Shown: piece after piece, positions 1 through 8,574 of the stretch | Numbering within the stretch: position 1 is the first letter of the stretch | How the letters are laid out: every line of letters begins with the position of its first letter | Origin: CAZESS01 sp964414415 | Lineage (GTDB): Archaea; Thermoplasmatota; E2; UBA202; DSCA01 | NCBI GenBank assembly: GCA_964414415.1 | Contig: CAYPWJ010000017.1 | Location: forward strand, 1 to 30,300 | Length of the DNA: 30,300 bases | Direction: 5' to 3' | The notes under the pieces: generated by a model | What the model was told of the DNA's origin: nothing | The model's input: only the letters and a program-made list of their open reading frames with translations | Databases searched by the model: none | Made by a program: the position numbers and the translations under genes

Positions 1-1977
1 CCTGGCCCTGACACGGCCGACGTTGCGGAGCTGCACCAGGTTGAGCAGCTGCTCCCTGCAGCCGTAGCGCATCCGCATGATGAGCTTCGTCAGGTCCGGG
101 ACGGCCTCGAAGTCGAAGAGCCGGGCCATCTCACGCATCGCGTGCAGCAGCCATTCGGCGACCTCAACCTTGCCGTGGATGTCGCCGGGGCCGACGCCGT
201 ACTTTTGCACGAGGTGCTGCTCCCGTCGCTCCCGGATCCAGTCGTACAGCAGCGCCGCTGTCTTCACCTCGGCCAGGAACCATTCAAAGTCCGGCGAGAC
301 GGGCAGCGGCACCTCCAACGCGAAGACGTTTTCGTCCACGACGTCTTCCAGCCACCGGTCACCCTTGGAGACGTAGAGGCACCGCATGTCCGGCGCCGCG
401 CAGACGGCATGGAGATATGAAAACGTCGATGCCTTGGAGGCTTCCAGCGCCGTCCGCATCTTTATCGCTGAGAGCGGGTCCAGATACAGGCTCGAGGTCT
501 TCCGGCCGAACGGCGTGGCGGTCCAGACGCCCTCCTTGACGATGAAACCCTTGCGCTCCAGGAAGGATACGATGTCCTCGAGCTGCCCGGTGGAGAGCAC
601 GCCATGCTGCTGCGCATAGAACGTCCGGTTGAAGAAGTCGATGATCTCGTTCATGGTAACGGCGAAGTCGGTGGCGATGAGCGAGAGCACGTGGATGCGA
701 AGCGCCGGCTCGCTGCCCAGCTTTGAATGGATGGGCTCCAGCTCGGTGTTGATGTAGCGTTCCATGAGCTGCCGGAGCTGGCGGTGCTTCCGCGCGACCA
801 GGATTGCCTCGCCGTGGTCGTCGTAGCCGGGGCGGCCGGCGCGACCCATCGCCTGCGCGACTTCCATCGGCGGGATGGGCACCATGCAGCCTGCCTCGCC
901 GGAGTAGCGGTAGGTGTGTTTGACGACGACGCGGCGCGCAGGCGTGTTGACGCCTGCAGCGAGGGTGGGCGTCGCGACGATGCATTTGACGGCGCCTGCC
1001 TTGAACGCCTCCTCGATGGCGCGGCGCTGCCCGCTGCGCAGGCCGGCGTGATGGAACGCGACGCCCTGCTGGATGTTTTCAGCCAGCTGTTCGGCGATCG
1101 TGGTGCTCTCCTCACCGGCGAGGACGTCCCGGGCGGCCTGCTTGAGGTGCTCCACCTCGTCAATGTACGGAGCGACGTGCTCCTGGAGTTTGCCGGCGAA
1201 GCGCTGCGACGCCCGCCGGCTGTTCACGAAGACGAGGGCCTGTCCGTGCTCCTGGAGGGTGTCCCGGACGAGCGTGATGGCGCCGTCGCTGCCGTCGAGC
1301 TGCCGGGTTGATTCATCCGCGAAATAAATCACGCCGTCGTAGTATACGCCCTCGCGGAGAGGAACGGGGCGCCAGTCTGACTTGACGAGCTCCGCGTTGA
1401 GCCACCCGGCGATCTCTGCAGCGTTTTGTATGGTGGCGGAGAGCGCGATGACCTGCAGCCCGGGATGCATCATCCGGAGGCGGGAGAGCACCATCTCCAT
1501 CGTCGGTCCGCGCGACGGGTCGTCCATGAGATGGATTTCGTCGGCGACGACCACCTCCAGATCGTCTATCCAGCGGGCGCCGTGCCGCAGCAGCGAGTCC
1601 GCCTTCTCCGACGTGCAGATGACGATGTCGTGGCCCCGGAGGCGGCTGCCGCTCTCGTCGTAGTCGCCCGTGGAGACGCCGATTGATATGCCCAGTTCCT
1701 CATATCGGCGGAGGTCCTCCCATTTTTCCCTGGCCAGCGCCCGTAGCGGGACGATGTACAGGCTTTTCCGTCCCTTGAGTGCGGCCTGGAGGATGGCGAG
1801 GTAGGCGATGAGTGTCTTGCCGCTGGCCGTGGGCACCGACAGCACGACGCTTTGTCCCTCCAATGCAGGCGGCAGCCCCTGCTGCTGCGGCGGCCACAGC
1901 GAGGATATACCCTGCGCTGCAACGAGGCGGCGGATGCCCTCATCTATGGGGACGTCGTCGATGGTTGCCCAGACCAT
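1..1977 (-). CDS. hel308: Hel308/Hjm ATP-dependent DNA helicase (3' end outside window)
   Basis: Ski2-like superfamily 2 DNA helicase that unwinds lagging strands at stalled replication forks and acts in recombination repair. The frame is open from the ATG at 1977 to the window edge, 659 codons, and lacks roughly the last 40-60 residues of a usual Hel308. Motifs in order: Q-motif region GISSLWPPQQ (23-32), Walker A PTASGKT (49-55), DEIH box (146-149), SATIQN (motif III), FVNSRRA (IV), ATPTLAAGVNTP (V) and QAMGRAGRPGYD (VI). The last visible residues, LVQLRNVGRVRA, are the helix-hairpin-helix of domain 5. An in-frame TAG lies three codons before the ATG, so this start is forced unless a non-ATG codon is used. 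The gene is divergent from the phosphatase/NAD kinase operon. Family call is sure; the substrate role is from family knowledge. Confidence 0.93.
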   Translation of the reverse strand, partial: MVWATIDDVPIDEGIRRLVAAQGISSLWPPQQQGLPPALEGQSVVLSVPTASGKTLIAYLAILQAALKGRKSLYIVPLRALAREKWEDLRRYEELGISIGVSTGDYDESGSRLRGHDIVICTSEKADSLLRHGARWIDDLEVVVADEIHLMDDPSRGPTMEMVLSRLRMMHPGLQVIALSATIQNAAEIAGWLNAELVKSDWRPVPLREGVYYDGVIYFADESTRQLDGSDGAITLVRDTLQEHGQALVFVNSRRASQRFAGKLQEHVAPYIDEVEHLKQAARDVLAGEESTTIAEQLAENIQQGVAFHHAGLRSGQRRAIEEAFKAGAVKCIVATPTLAAGVNTPARRVVVKHTYRYSGEAGCMVPIPPMEVAQAMGRAGRPGYDDHGEAILVARKHRQLRQLMERYINTELEPIHSKLGSEPALRIHVLSLIATDFAVTMNEIIDFFNRTFYAQQHGVLSTGQLEDIVSFLERKGFIVKEGVWTATPFGRKTSSLYLDPLSAIKMRTALEASKASTFSYLHAVCAAPDMRCLYVSKGDRWLEDVVDENVFALEVPLPVSPDFEWFLAEVKTAALLYDWIRERREQHLVQKYGVGPGDIHGKVEVAEWLLHAMREMARLFDFEAVPDLTKLIMRMRYGCREQLLNLVQLRNVGRVRAR

Positions 1978-1999
1978 GCTGGGCTAATGCGCCGGGGCA

Positions 2000-2011
2000 T
2001 AAAACGTTTTA
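2000..2011 (-). promoter_or_regulatory. Probable TATA element of hel308, a perfect palindrome
   Basis: TAAAACGTTTTA is a perfect 12-base palindrome centred about 28 bases before the hel308 ATG, the spacing of a TATA box for a leaderless transcript. It is the only AT-rich element at that distance on the minus strand. Confidence 0.5.
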
Positions 2012-2030
2012 GCAGGCGTTCCAATACCTC

Positions 2031-2038
2031 TTTATATA
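2031..2038 (+). promoter_or_regulatory. TATA box of the phosphatase/NAD kinase operon
   Basis: TTTATATA is centred about 27 bases before the ATG at 2062, predicting transcription starting at or within a base or two of the start codon (leaderless). It fixes 2062 rather than the upstream in-frame start at 1852, which would overlap hel308. Confidence 0.65.
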
Positions 2039-2061
2039 TCGAGGGGTTTACATCTCCACGC

Positions 2062-2829
2062 ATGGAATCGATTGCCTCGCTGAAGGAGCTCTGCATGGAG
2101 GTCGCCGACGCGATATCGGCGGCGGTGCAGCACGAGCACGAACGATGCTTCGACCGGTTCGGGGCCGAGATACGGATGGGAGCCGACGGCACGCCGACGC
2201 AGCACATCGACAGGGTCGCAGAGGACGTCGCCCTCGAGGTCATCGACGGCCAGGCCAACGTGCTGTCGGAGGAGGCCGGCTTCGTCGACAACGGCTGCCG
2301 CTACACGCTGGTGCTGGACCCCATCGACGGGACCCGCAACGCGGTGAACGGTGTCCCCTTCTACTGCGCCTCAGTCGCCCTGGGGCGAGAGCGGCTCAGC
2401 GACGTCGTCTACGGTCTGGTGCGCAACCTGCCCACCGGCGATACCTACACAGCCGAGAAGGACAACGGCGCCGCGTGCAACGGACAGCCGATATCCGTCG
2501 AGCGGCGCGACGAACCGCTGTTCTCCCTCGTCCTCGGCACCTCCGGCACCGAGGAGACCTGGCAGCGTGTCCGCCATCACCACATCCGGGCGCTCGGTGC
2601 CGCAGCCCTCGAGATGTCGCTGGTGGCCACCGGGGCTCTCGACGCCTACTACCAGGCCAACGAGTACCTCCGGGTGACTGATTTCGCTGCGGGAGCGCTG
2701 CTGGTCCGCGAAGCGGGCGGCGCCGTGTACAGCGGCGACGGTGAAGAACTCGACGTTCCCCTGAGCCTTGACGTGCGGAGCAGCGTGCTCGCCGTGTCGA
2801 GCCCTGCAACGCGGGAGGTGCTGATATGA
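2062..2829 (+). CDS. suhB: Inositol monophosphatase-family phosphatase (archaeal FBPase/IMPase, possible NADP phosphatase)
   Basis: A 255-residue Mg2+/Li+-sensitive-type phosphatase. Metal-binding motifs are visible: SEE at 69-71, LDPIDGT at 85-91, and TDFAAG near the C-terminus (the family WDxAAG box, with T for W). Archaeal members hydrolyse fructose 1,6-bisphosphate and inositol 1-phosphate. The stop overlaps the NAD kinase start by 4 bases. In Methanocaldococcus jannaschii MJ0917 an IMPase-like domain is fused to NAD kinase and removes the 2'-phosphate of NADP, so the pairing here favours an NADP phosphatase role, which is inference. It could equally supply inositol for lipids or act in gluconeogenesis. 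Start chosen from the TATA spacing and the beginning of family homology. Confidence 0.85.
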   Translation: MESIASLKELCMEVADAISAAVQHEHERCFDRFGAEIRMGADGTPTQHIDRVAEDVALEVIDGQANVLSEEAGFVDNGCRYTLVLDPIDGTRNAVNGVPFYCASVALGRERLSDVVYGLVRNLPTGDTYTAEKDNGAACNGQPISVERRDEPLFSLVLGTSGTEETWQRVRHHHIRALGAAALEMSLVATGALDAYYQANEYLRVTDFAAGALLVREAGGAVYSGDGEELDVPLSLDVRSSVLAVSSPATREVLI

Positions 2830-3644
2830 AATGGGGAATGATATGCAAGCCGTCGAAGCCGTCGTTCGCCGTCGCGGACCAGATATACCAGCTGATGGAC
2901 GACGTGCTGCTGGAGCGAAAAGTGGCGGCGCAGCTGGGGCAGAAGGGCTACACCGTCAGGGAGCTGGGAGAAAAGGCAAACCGGCTGGTGGTCATCGGTG
3001 GAGACGGCACCATCCTGATGGTCATGCGGCAGGTCTCGAAGCCCATGTTCACCATCAACACCGGCCAGGTTGGATTCATGACCGAGGCCAGCGTCGAGGA
3101 TGCGGTGGAGGGCATGAAAAAGGTGCTCCGGGGCGAGTGCTTCGTCGAAGAACGCATGCGCATCGCGGCGGCGCTCAACGGCTCCCGGCTGCATGACGCC
3201 ACCAACGAGGTGACGGTGCATACGTCGGCGGTGGGAAAAATCCTGTCGCTCCGCCTCCTGGTCGACGGCACGGTCACCGAGGAGCTCGACGGTGACGGCA
3301 TGATCATCGCGACGCCGACCGGCTCCACCAGCTACGCGCTCTCCGTCGGCGGTCCCATCGTCGATCCCTCCATCGATGCATTTGTGGTAGCCCCGATGGC
3401 GCCCTTCCGTCACACGGCGTCGCCGCTCATCATTCCAGCTGACAGGACCCTGCAGGTCGAGATCATGGGAAAGCGGGACGCGACGGTGGTGACAGACGGC
3501 ATCCAGGAGGGAACGCTGTCCCGCCGGGGAACGCTGGAGCTGTCGCTGTCCGAGACAACGGCCTCGTTCATCCGCCTCGAGCGGGATTTTTACCGGAAGG
3601 TCTACGAGACCCTGTCTTTCCACACCAAGAGGCACGAAGTATGA
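2826..3644 (+). CDS. nadK: NAD kinase
   Basis: ATP or polyphosphate-dependent NAD kinase that makes NADP in the cytoplasm; 272 residues, normal for archaeal PpnK/NadK. It shows the GGDGT nucleotide-binding motif at 58-62, the conserved NE pair at 127-128, and TPTGSTSY at 163-170. It starts in an ATGA overlap with the phosphatase gene and ends in an ATGA overlap with the JAMM gene, so the three are very likely translated from one message. The preceding phosphatase may catalyse the reverse reaction. No odd features; family assignment is secure. Confidence 0.95.
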   Translation: MKWGMICKPSKPSFAVADQIYQLMDDVLLERKVAAQLGQKGYTVRELGEKANRLVVIGGDGTILMVMRQVSKPMFTINTGQVGFMTEASVEDAVEGMKKVLRGECFVEERMRIAAALNGSRLHDATNEVTVHTSAVGKILSLRLLVDGTVTEELDGDGMIIATPTGSTSYALSVGGPIVDPSIDAFVVAPMAPFRHTASPLIIPADRTLQVEIMGKRDATVVTDGIQEGTLSRRGTLELSLSETTASFIRLERDFYRKVYETLSFHTKRHEV

Positions 3645-4024
3645 GGACCGTCAGGGGCATCGAGCGGAGCGTGCTCCAGCTCATCCAGGAGAGCGCCCGC
3701 GACATCTATCCAAACGAGTTCGGCGGCTTCCTGTCGGTGGGCGACGACCCCGCTGTCATCTCGGAGATCGTCCTGCTGCCCGGCACCATCTCCGGCAGCA
3801 CCCATGCCATCTTCAGGCTGGACATGTCGCCGCCCGACAGCAGCATCGTAGGCACCGTCCATTCACATCCCTCGCCGTATCCGACCGCGTCGGAGGCAGA
3901 CATGCATCTGTTCCAGAAGTACGGCCGCATTCACATCATCATCGCTGTGCCCTTCGACGACGCATCGTGGCGGGCCTACAACCACCACGGCGAGCCCGTC
4001 TCCCTGGAGGTGACCGAGGGATGA
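3641..4024 (+). CDS. JAMM/MPN+ zinc metalloprotease-like protein
   Basis: A 127-residue single-domain MPN+ (JAB1/MOV34) protein. The JAMM zinc signature is complete: glutamate 26, HSHP at 74-77, then S84 and D87 with the expected H-x-H-x7-S-x2-D spacing. Archaeal members such as HvJAMM1 cut isopeptide bonds of ubiquitin-like SAMP conjugates; bacterial relatives release thiocarboxylated sulfur carriers. The substrate here is unknown, and no ubiquitin-like gene is visible in the window. It overlaps both neighbours by 4 bases, so it is embedded in a metabolic operon rather than next to proteasome genes. Confidence 0.85.
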   Translation: MRTVRGIERSVLQLIQESARDIYPNEFGGFLSVGDDPAVISEIVLLPGTISGSTHAIFRLDMSPPDSSIVGTVHSHPSPYPTASEADMHLFQKYGRIHIIIAVPFDDASWRAYNHHGEPVSLEVTEG

Positions 4025-5139
4025 AGGAAGACATCCGGCGGGTGCTCCAACGCGCACATGATAGAGACCGGTCGTTTTCGTCGGGCCGCATCCTCGGTTC
4101 GATGTGCACGGAGCCGCATCCCGCAGCCATGGCCGCGTATCGAGACTTCATCGAAACCAATCTCGGCGACGCAACCTTGTTCCCAGGCACCAAGGAACTG
4201 GAGCGCAGGGTTGTCGAGCGGGTCGGCGAGCTCCTGCATGCGCCGGCCACGATTGACGGACAGCTGACATCCGGCGGCACAGAGTCCAACCTCACGGCGC
4301 TGTGGGCGCACACCCAGCTGCAGGAGACAAAAAAAGTCGTGGTGCCCGAGCACGCTCATTTCTCCTTCCAGAAAGCCGCATCGCTCATGGACCTGGAACT
4401 CGAGGTGCTGCCCTGCCGCGACCACGTCGCCGACGCCGACGCGTTGCCTGCCATGCTTGACGACGACGTCGCCTGCGTCGTCGCCGTCGCCGGCACCACC
4501 AGCCTCGGACGCGTCGACCCCATCGAGGCGATGGCCGAACGCTGCCGTGCGGCAGACGTGCCGCTGCATGTCGACGCGGCGTTTGGCGGCTTCGTCCTGC
4601 CGTTTCTCCGGCAGCTCGGGCTGTCCGACAAAGCATTCGACTTCGCTGTCGACGGCGTCAGCAGCATATCGCTCGATCCGCACAAGATGGGGATGTCAGT
4701 CATCCCCGCCGGCCTGCTCATGCTCCGGGACGGCGCATGGTTCGAGTGCATCGCCGTCAAGGCCACCTGCACCCACACCCGGCGGCAGCTCTCGCTGCTT
4801 GGCACCCGTCCAGGGGCGGCGGCAGCCGCGACCTATGCAGTGCTGCAGGAACTCGGATGGGCGGGCTACCGCTCCATCGTCGCGCGATGCATGGAGACGA
4901 CGCGCCACGCGGCAGCGCAGCTCCGCGACGGCGGCTTCCAGCTGGTCACCGAGCCCGAGCTCAACGTGCTCGCCGTTCGGACGGCTGAGCCACGACGCGT
5001 CGCACAGCAGCTGGCCGAGCGCGGCTGGATGGTCGGCGTCAACGAGCGCGACGGGGCGCTCCGCCTCGTGCTCATGCCGCACGTGAAAAAGACATTAATA
5101 GACGACTTTGTTTCAGACCTGGCATCGGTGGTCCAATGA
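4021..5139 (+). CDS. mfnA: PLP-dependent L-tyrosine/L-aspartate decarboxylase, MfnA family
   Basis: A 372-residue group II decarboxylase. The PLP lysine is K222 in SLDPHKMG; HVDAAFGGF upstream carries the aspartate that binds the pyridine nitrogen. In methanogens MfnA makes tyramine for methanofuran; in Thermococcales it decarboxylates aspartate to beta-alanine for coenzyme A. No methanogenesis gene is visible in this window, so the aspartate route is at least as likely. The ATG at 4021 lies in an ATGA overlap with the JAMM gene, and family homology (LGSMCTEPHP) begins soon after. The 3' end overlaps the next gene by 4 bases. Confidence 0.92.
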   Translation: MKEDIRRVLQRAHDRDRSFSSGRILGSMCTEPHPAAMAAYRDFIETNLGDATLFPGTKELERRVVERVGELLHAPATIDGQLTSGGTESNLTALWAHTQLQETKKVVVPEHAHFSFQKAASLMDLELEVLPCRDHVADADALPAMLDDDVACVVAVAGTTSLGRVDPIEAMAERCRAADVPLHVDAAFGGFVLPFLRQLGLSDKAFDFAVDGVSSISLDPHKMGMSVIPAGLLMLRDGAWFECIAVKATCTHTRRQLSLLGTRPGAAAAATYAVLQELGWAGYRSIVARCMETTRHAAAQLRDGGFQLVTEPELNVLAVRTAEPRRVAQQLAERGWMVGVNERDGALRLVLMPHVKKTLIDDFVSDLASVVQ

Positions 5140-5687
5140 ACAGGCTCGAGACGTCACTGAAGCAGGCACCCATCGTCGACAAAGATGGATACCGGTACCT
5201 GGTGCATCCTCTCACGGACGGCATCCCGTCCATCGAGCCGGCACTGCTCGAGGAGGTGACGGAGCGGATGGCGGAGCAGCTGCCCGACTGCGACCGGATC
5301 GTCACCACGGAGGCGATGGGCATCCCCATCGCCACGGCGCTGTCGCTCCGTACCGGCATCCCCTTCACCGTCATCAGGAAACGACGCTACGGGCTCCCCG
5401 GCGAGGTCTCCGTCGAGCAGGTCACCGGCTACGCGTCATCGAAGCTCTATGTCAACGGGCTCCATGAGGGCGACGAGGTTGTCTTCGTCGACGACGTGGT
5501 CAGCACCGGCGGGACGCTGACGGCGGTCACAGCTGCCCTCCGGGACATGAACGTGACGGTCAAAAAAATCCTCGTGGCGGTCGGCAAGGGCGACGTCTCC
5601 GCGATTGAGGAGCAGGTGGGCATGCCTATAAATACCCTGGTGGACATAGCCGTGGATGATGGCGTCGACATCGACGAGCGGGATTGA
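5136..5687 (+). CDS. hpt: Purine phosphoribosyltransferase, archaeal HPRT/APRT type
   Basis: A 183-residue phosphoribosyltransferase that adds ribose 5-phosphate from PRPP to a purine base, a salvage step. The PRPP-binding loop VVFVDDVVSTGGT spans 115-127; ATALSLRTGIP and the basic RKRRYGLPGE stretch (81-90) precede it, as in archaeal hypoxanthine/guanine and adenine phosphoribosyltransferases. Which base is used cannot be read from sequence alone. The start lies in an ATGA overlap with mfnA. The last 32 bases overlap the dph2 start, so the two should be translationally coupled. Confidence 0.88.
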   Translation: MNRLETSLKQAPIVDKDGYRYLVHPLTDGIPSIEPALLEEVTERMAEQLPDCDRIVTTEAMGIPIATALSLRTGIPFTVIRKRRYGLPGEVSVEQVTGYASSKLYVNGLHEGDEVVFVDDVVSTGGTLTAVTAALRDMNVTVKKILVAVGKGDVSAIEEQVGMPINTLVDIAVDDGVDIDERD

Positions 5688-6660
5688 CATCGACCGGCTG
5701 ATATCGCTGGCCGACGGCTGCAGCCGTGTGCTCCTAAAGCTGCCCGACGGCCTGATCACGCAGGCACCGGCCATACTGGATGCACTGCAATCAGCCGACA
5801 TCGAGCCGGTTCTCTCAGCCGACAGCTGTTTCGGCGCCTGTGACTGGTGCGGCGACGCCGCTGGATGCGACAGCATTATCTACGTCGGAGAGGCGGCTAT
5901 GCCCTCGCTGGAGGGCCGCTATCCCGTGCCGGCTGCCTTTCTCCCGGTCCCGGCGGCGCACGACGTCACGCCGGCGGTCGAAGCAGCAGCGCCGCTGCTT
6001 CAGGGCACCGCGGTCGGCGTAGCCACGATTGCGCCCTACATAGACCAGTTCGACGACGCCATAGAAACACTCGAGCAGGCGGGGTTCTCCACGGTGGTCG
6101 GCCGGCGGAGCAGACGAACAGCCTACGACGGCCAGATACTCGGCTGCGACCTCACCGCTGGCACCGCGATCGCCGACCGGGTCGACAGCTTCGTCTACAT
6201 CGGCGACGGCCTCTTCCATCCACTCGGGCTGTCCCTGGCGACGGACCGCCCGGTGGTCGTGGCGAACCCGGCGCAGGGCACCGCCGCCGGGGAGGAACTG
6301 GCGGAGCGGCGGGACACGCTGCTCAAAAGACGGTACGCCGCTATCGCCAGTGCAGCAGATGGTCACCGCGTCGGTGTCATCCTCGGTGCAAAGCTGGGGC
6401 AGCAGCGACCCGAGCTGGCGGAACGAGTCAAGGAGCTGGCCGAGCGACATGGATATGCGGCGGCGCTTGTCACCGCTGACCTGGTGCAGCCGGAGCGGCT
6501 CGACCACCTGGGGATGGATTTTTACGTGTCGACGGCCTGCCCCCGCATCGCCATCGATGACGCCAGGCGATTCCGGCAGCCGCTGCTCACGCCGATAGAG
6601 TTCGAGATACTGGTGGGGGAGCGCGACTGGGAGGACTACGAGTTCGACCAGATCCTGTGA
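5656..6660 (+). CDS. dph2: Diphthamide synthase Dph2 (3-amino-3-carboxypropyl transferase)
   Basis: Non-canonical radical-SAM-type [4Fe-4S] enzyme that transfers the aminocarboxypropyl group of SAM to a histidine of elongation factor 2, the first step of diphthamide synthesis. Length is 334 residues. The three cluster regions are visible: the CFGACD box (58-63), C164 in ILGCDL, and C295 in STACPRIAIDD; the spacing matches the Pyrococcus enzyme (about 59, 163, 287). An extra cysteine, C65, follows the first box. Two adjacent ATGs (5656, 5659) are possible starts. The coding overlap with the phosphoribosyltransferase is 32 bases. The stop directly abuts the stop of the convergent surface-protein gene. 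Confidence 0.92.
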   Translation: MMASTSTSGIDIDRLISLADGCSRVLLKLPDGLITQAPAILDALQSADIEPVLSADSCFGACDWCGDAAGCDSIIYVGEAAMPSLEGRYPVPAAFLPVPAAHDVTPAVEAAAPLLQGTAVGVATIAPYIDQFDDAIETLEQAGFSTVVGRRSRRTAYDGQILGCDLTAGTAIADRVDSFVYIGDGLFHPLGLSLATDRPVVVANPAQGTAAGEELAERRDTLLKRRYAAIASAADGHRVGVILGAKLGQQRPELAERVKELAERHGYAAALVTADLVQPERLDHLGMDFYVSTACPRIAIDDARRFRQPLLTPIEFEILVGERDWEDYEFDQIL

Positions 6661-8535
6661 CTAGATGTTGAAATAGCGGATGTTGGTCAGCATCGCCTCT
6701 TCCTTGTTGCCGGCAGTGTCGTAGGCTATCACGGTGAGCGTATACATTTCGCCGTAGGATTGTTCGTCCCACGTCCAGGTGGAGGAGGTGCCCGTGTATC
6801 GGAGGGCGCCGTCCACCCGGAATTCGATGCGTTCGATGTCGGAGACCTCGTCGCTTGCATCGACCTCGACCGTCATCTGGCCGACGATGACCGTGTTGGC
6901 CGGGAGCGGGACAAGACCGATAGGGACAGGCGGGATGATCTCCCGGCCGAGGAGGTTGAGGTAGAGGTAATCGCTCTGCGGGGTGACGAGGGAAACCTCC
7001 GGCTTGGTGGTGTCGATGGTGAAGTTGCTGGAGATACCCCAGCCGGTGTTGCCTGCATTATCTGTGGCGTTGATACGGAGCTGATACTCGCCGTCATCCC
7101 AGGTGCTGACGTCGATTCGTTTGCTTCCCTCGTTGGTCAGGGGGTACTCGTCGTTTATCCATGACTCGTTGACGAGGTGCCAGTCGCCGCCGGCCTCCCG
7201 GTAGGATATCCAGATGGTATCGAGGTTTTCGTCGATGTTGTCGGTGGCGTTCCAGACGACGGTGAGATCTCCTTCGCCGCCAAGGGTCTGTCCCTGCTTG
7301 GGCTGCTCGATGATGACGGTGGGCGGCGTGTTGTCAAGGGTGAACGAGTCGGAGGTATTGGAGCCGGTGTTGCCCGCATCATCTGTGGCGTTGACCTGCA
7401 GCCGGTAGACGCCTCCCTGGAACCGGGTGGTATCCCAGACGTAGGAGCCGGTGTCGCTGAGGCTGGACGCCACGGGGATGGATGTGTTGTCCTCGCCGAG
7501 CAGCGAGATATTGACGGCGTTGCTGAGGTTGCCGTCGACGTTGTCACTAACGTTCCAGGAGACGGTGACCGTTCCCGTTACATACGCCGCGGTGGGCGCC
7601 AGCACCGTGACAGATGGGGCGGTATAGTCTATCTTTATCTGCCGTGAGCCGTTCGTGGTATGACCAGCCATGTCCGTGACGCGAAACCTGAAGGTATGGT
7701 TGCCCTGGATGTCCAGGGAGAAGAGTCCGTTGTAGCCTTTCCATATGCCGCTGGATACGCTCCGGTACTCCGTCTGATTTACGCCCGAATGGTTGTCGGC
7801 GGCGTCGAGCGTTATCTCGACCGTGTCGACGTACCAGCCGTTGCGGCCGCCGGGCGTCTCCGGATCGAGGATGCATTCAATGTCAGGCGGCGTCGCGTCG
7901 ATTTTGACCTGGCGGGTATGCATTTCTCCACGCGTGCCGTTGACATCGACCGCGTAATACGAGATGGTGTGAACACCGTCAGCTGACAGATTAAATGAGG
8001 TGTTGTATGTCTGCCATGGCCCACCGTCGACGCTGTAATTCGTGTAGTTGTAATCCGAGGTGTTTTCGACCGCTTCGATGGTGACGGATACATTGCCGGT
8101 GTACCAGCCATGCTGGCCGAGCGTGCCGTTGAGGGCCACGGAGAGCACCACGTCGACATTGTCCACCGTCACGTTGAGCGAGGCGACGTCCGAGTAGTTG
8201 CCGCCGTCGTAGCTCCGTGCGGCAATGGTATGACCGCCGTCCTGGACGCCGGTGGTGTTCCAGGTGTAGGTCCAGCTCGTGTTTCCATCGGCCGTGCGCC
8301 AGGCGCCGTCATCGATGCGCACCTCCACCCGCCGGAGGCTTTCATTGTCCTCCGGGTCGCTGGCGTTTCCCTGGATCATGACGGTGCCGTTGACCGTGTT
8401 CCCCTCCTGCGGAGACGTTATCTCTACCGTCGGTGGCTGGCCGTCCAGCGCAGTGGCCATCACCAGGGTGACAGAAAAAGCGACGGCGGTGACGATGATA
8501 AATAATGTAACTCCGAGTAGCCTTTCCTTTCTCAT
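6661..8535 (-). CDS. Secreted or membrane-anchored Ig-like repeat surface glycoprotein
   Basis: A 624-residue exported protein. The N-terminus (MRKERLLGVTLFIIVTAV) is a basic stretch followed by a hydrophobic signal or anchor segment. The rest is serial beta-sandwich repeats of Ig-like/OmpL47-like type, each starting with a phrase such as PTVEITSPQEG, DVVLSVALNG, PSVTVLAPT or PTVIIEQPKQG and holding AxDxAGN or YxVD elements. Many N-x-S/T sequons (NVSVTIE, NYTNYS, NATDNAG) point to heavy N-glycosylation. There is no C-terminal membrane helix. I start at the ATG 8535 because the signal segment follows at once; the open frame further upstream is antisense to the radical SAM gene. Likely a surface or adhesion protein; no enzymatic motif seen. 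Confidence 0.8.
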   Translation of the reverse strand: MRKERLLGVTLFIIVTAVAFSVTLVMATALDGQPPTVEITSPQEGNTVNGTVMIQGNASDPEDNESLRRVEVRIDDGAWRTADGNTSWTYTWNTTGVQDGGHTIAARSYDGGNYSDVASLNVTVDNVDVVLSVALNGTLGQHGWYTGNVSVTIEAVENTSDYNYTNYSVDGGPWQTYNTSFNLSADGVHTISYYAVDVNGTRGEMHTRQVKIDATPPDIECILDPETPGGRNGWYVDTVEITLDAADNHSGVNQTEYRSVSSGIWKGYNGLFSLDIQGNHTFRFRVTDMAGHTTNGSRQIKIDYTAPSVTVLAPTAAYVTGTVTVSWNVSDNVDGNLSNAVNISLLGEDNTSIPVASSLSDTGSYVWDTTRFQGGVYRLQVNATDDAGNTGSNTSDSFTLDNTPPTVIIEQPKQGQTLGGEGDLTVVWNATDNIDENLDTIWISYREAGGDWHLVNESWINDEYPLTNEGSKRIDVSTWDDGEYQLRINATDNAGNTGWGISSNFTIDTTKPEVSLVTPQSDYLYLNLLGREIIPPVPIGLVPLPANTVIVGQMTVEVDASDEVSDIERIEFRVDGALRYTGTSSTWTWDEQSYGEMYTLTVIAYDTAGNKEEAMLTNIRYFNI

Positions 8536-8574
8536 GATTCCACCGAATGTCGTGAATTGGTAAAACAGATGTGC

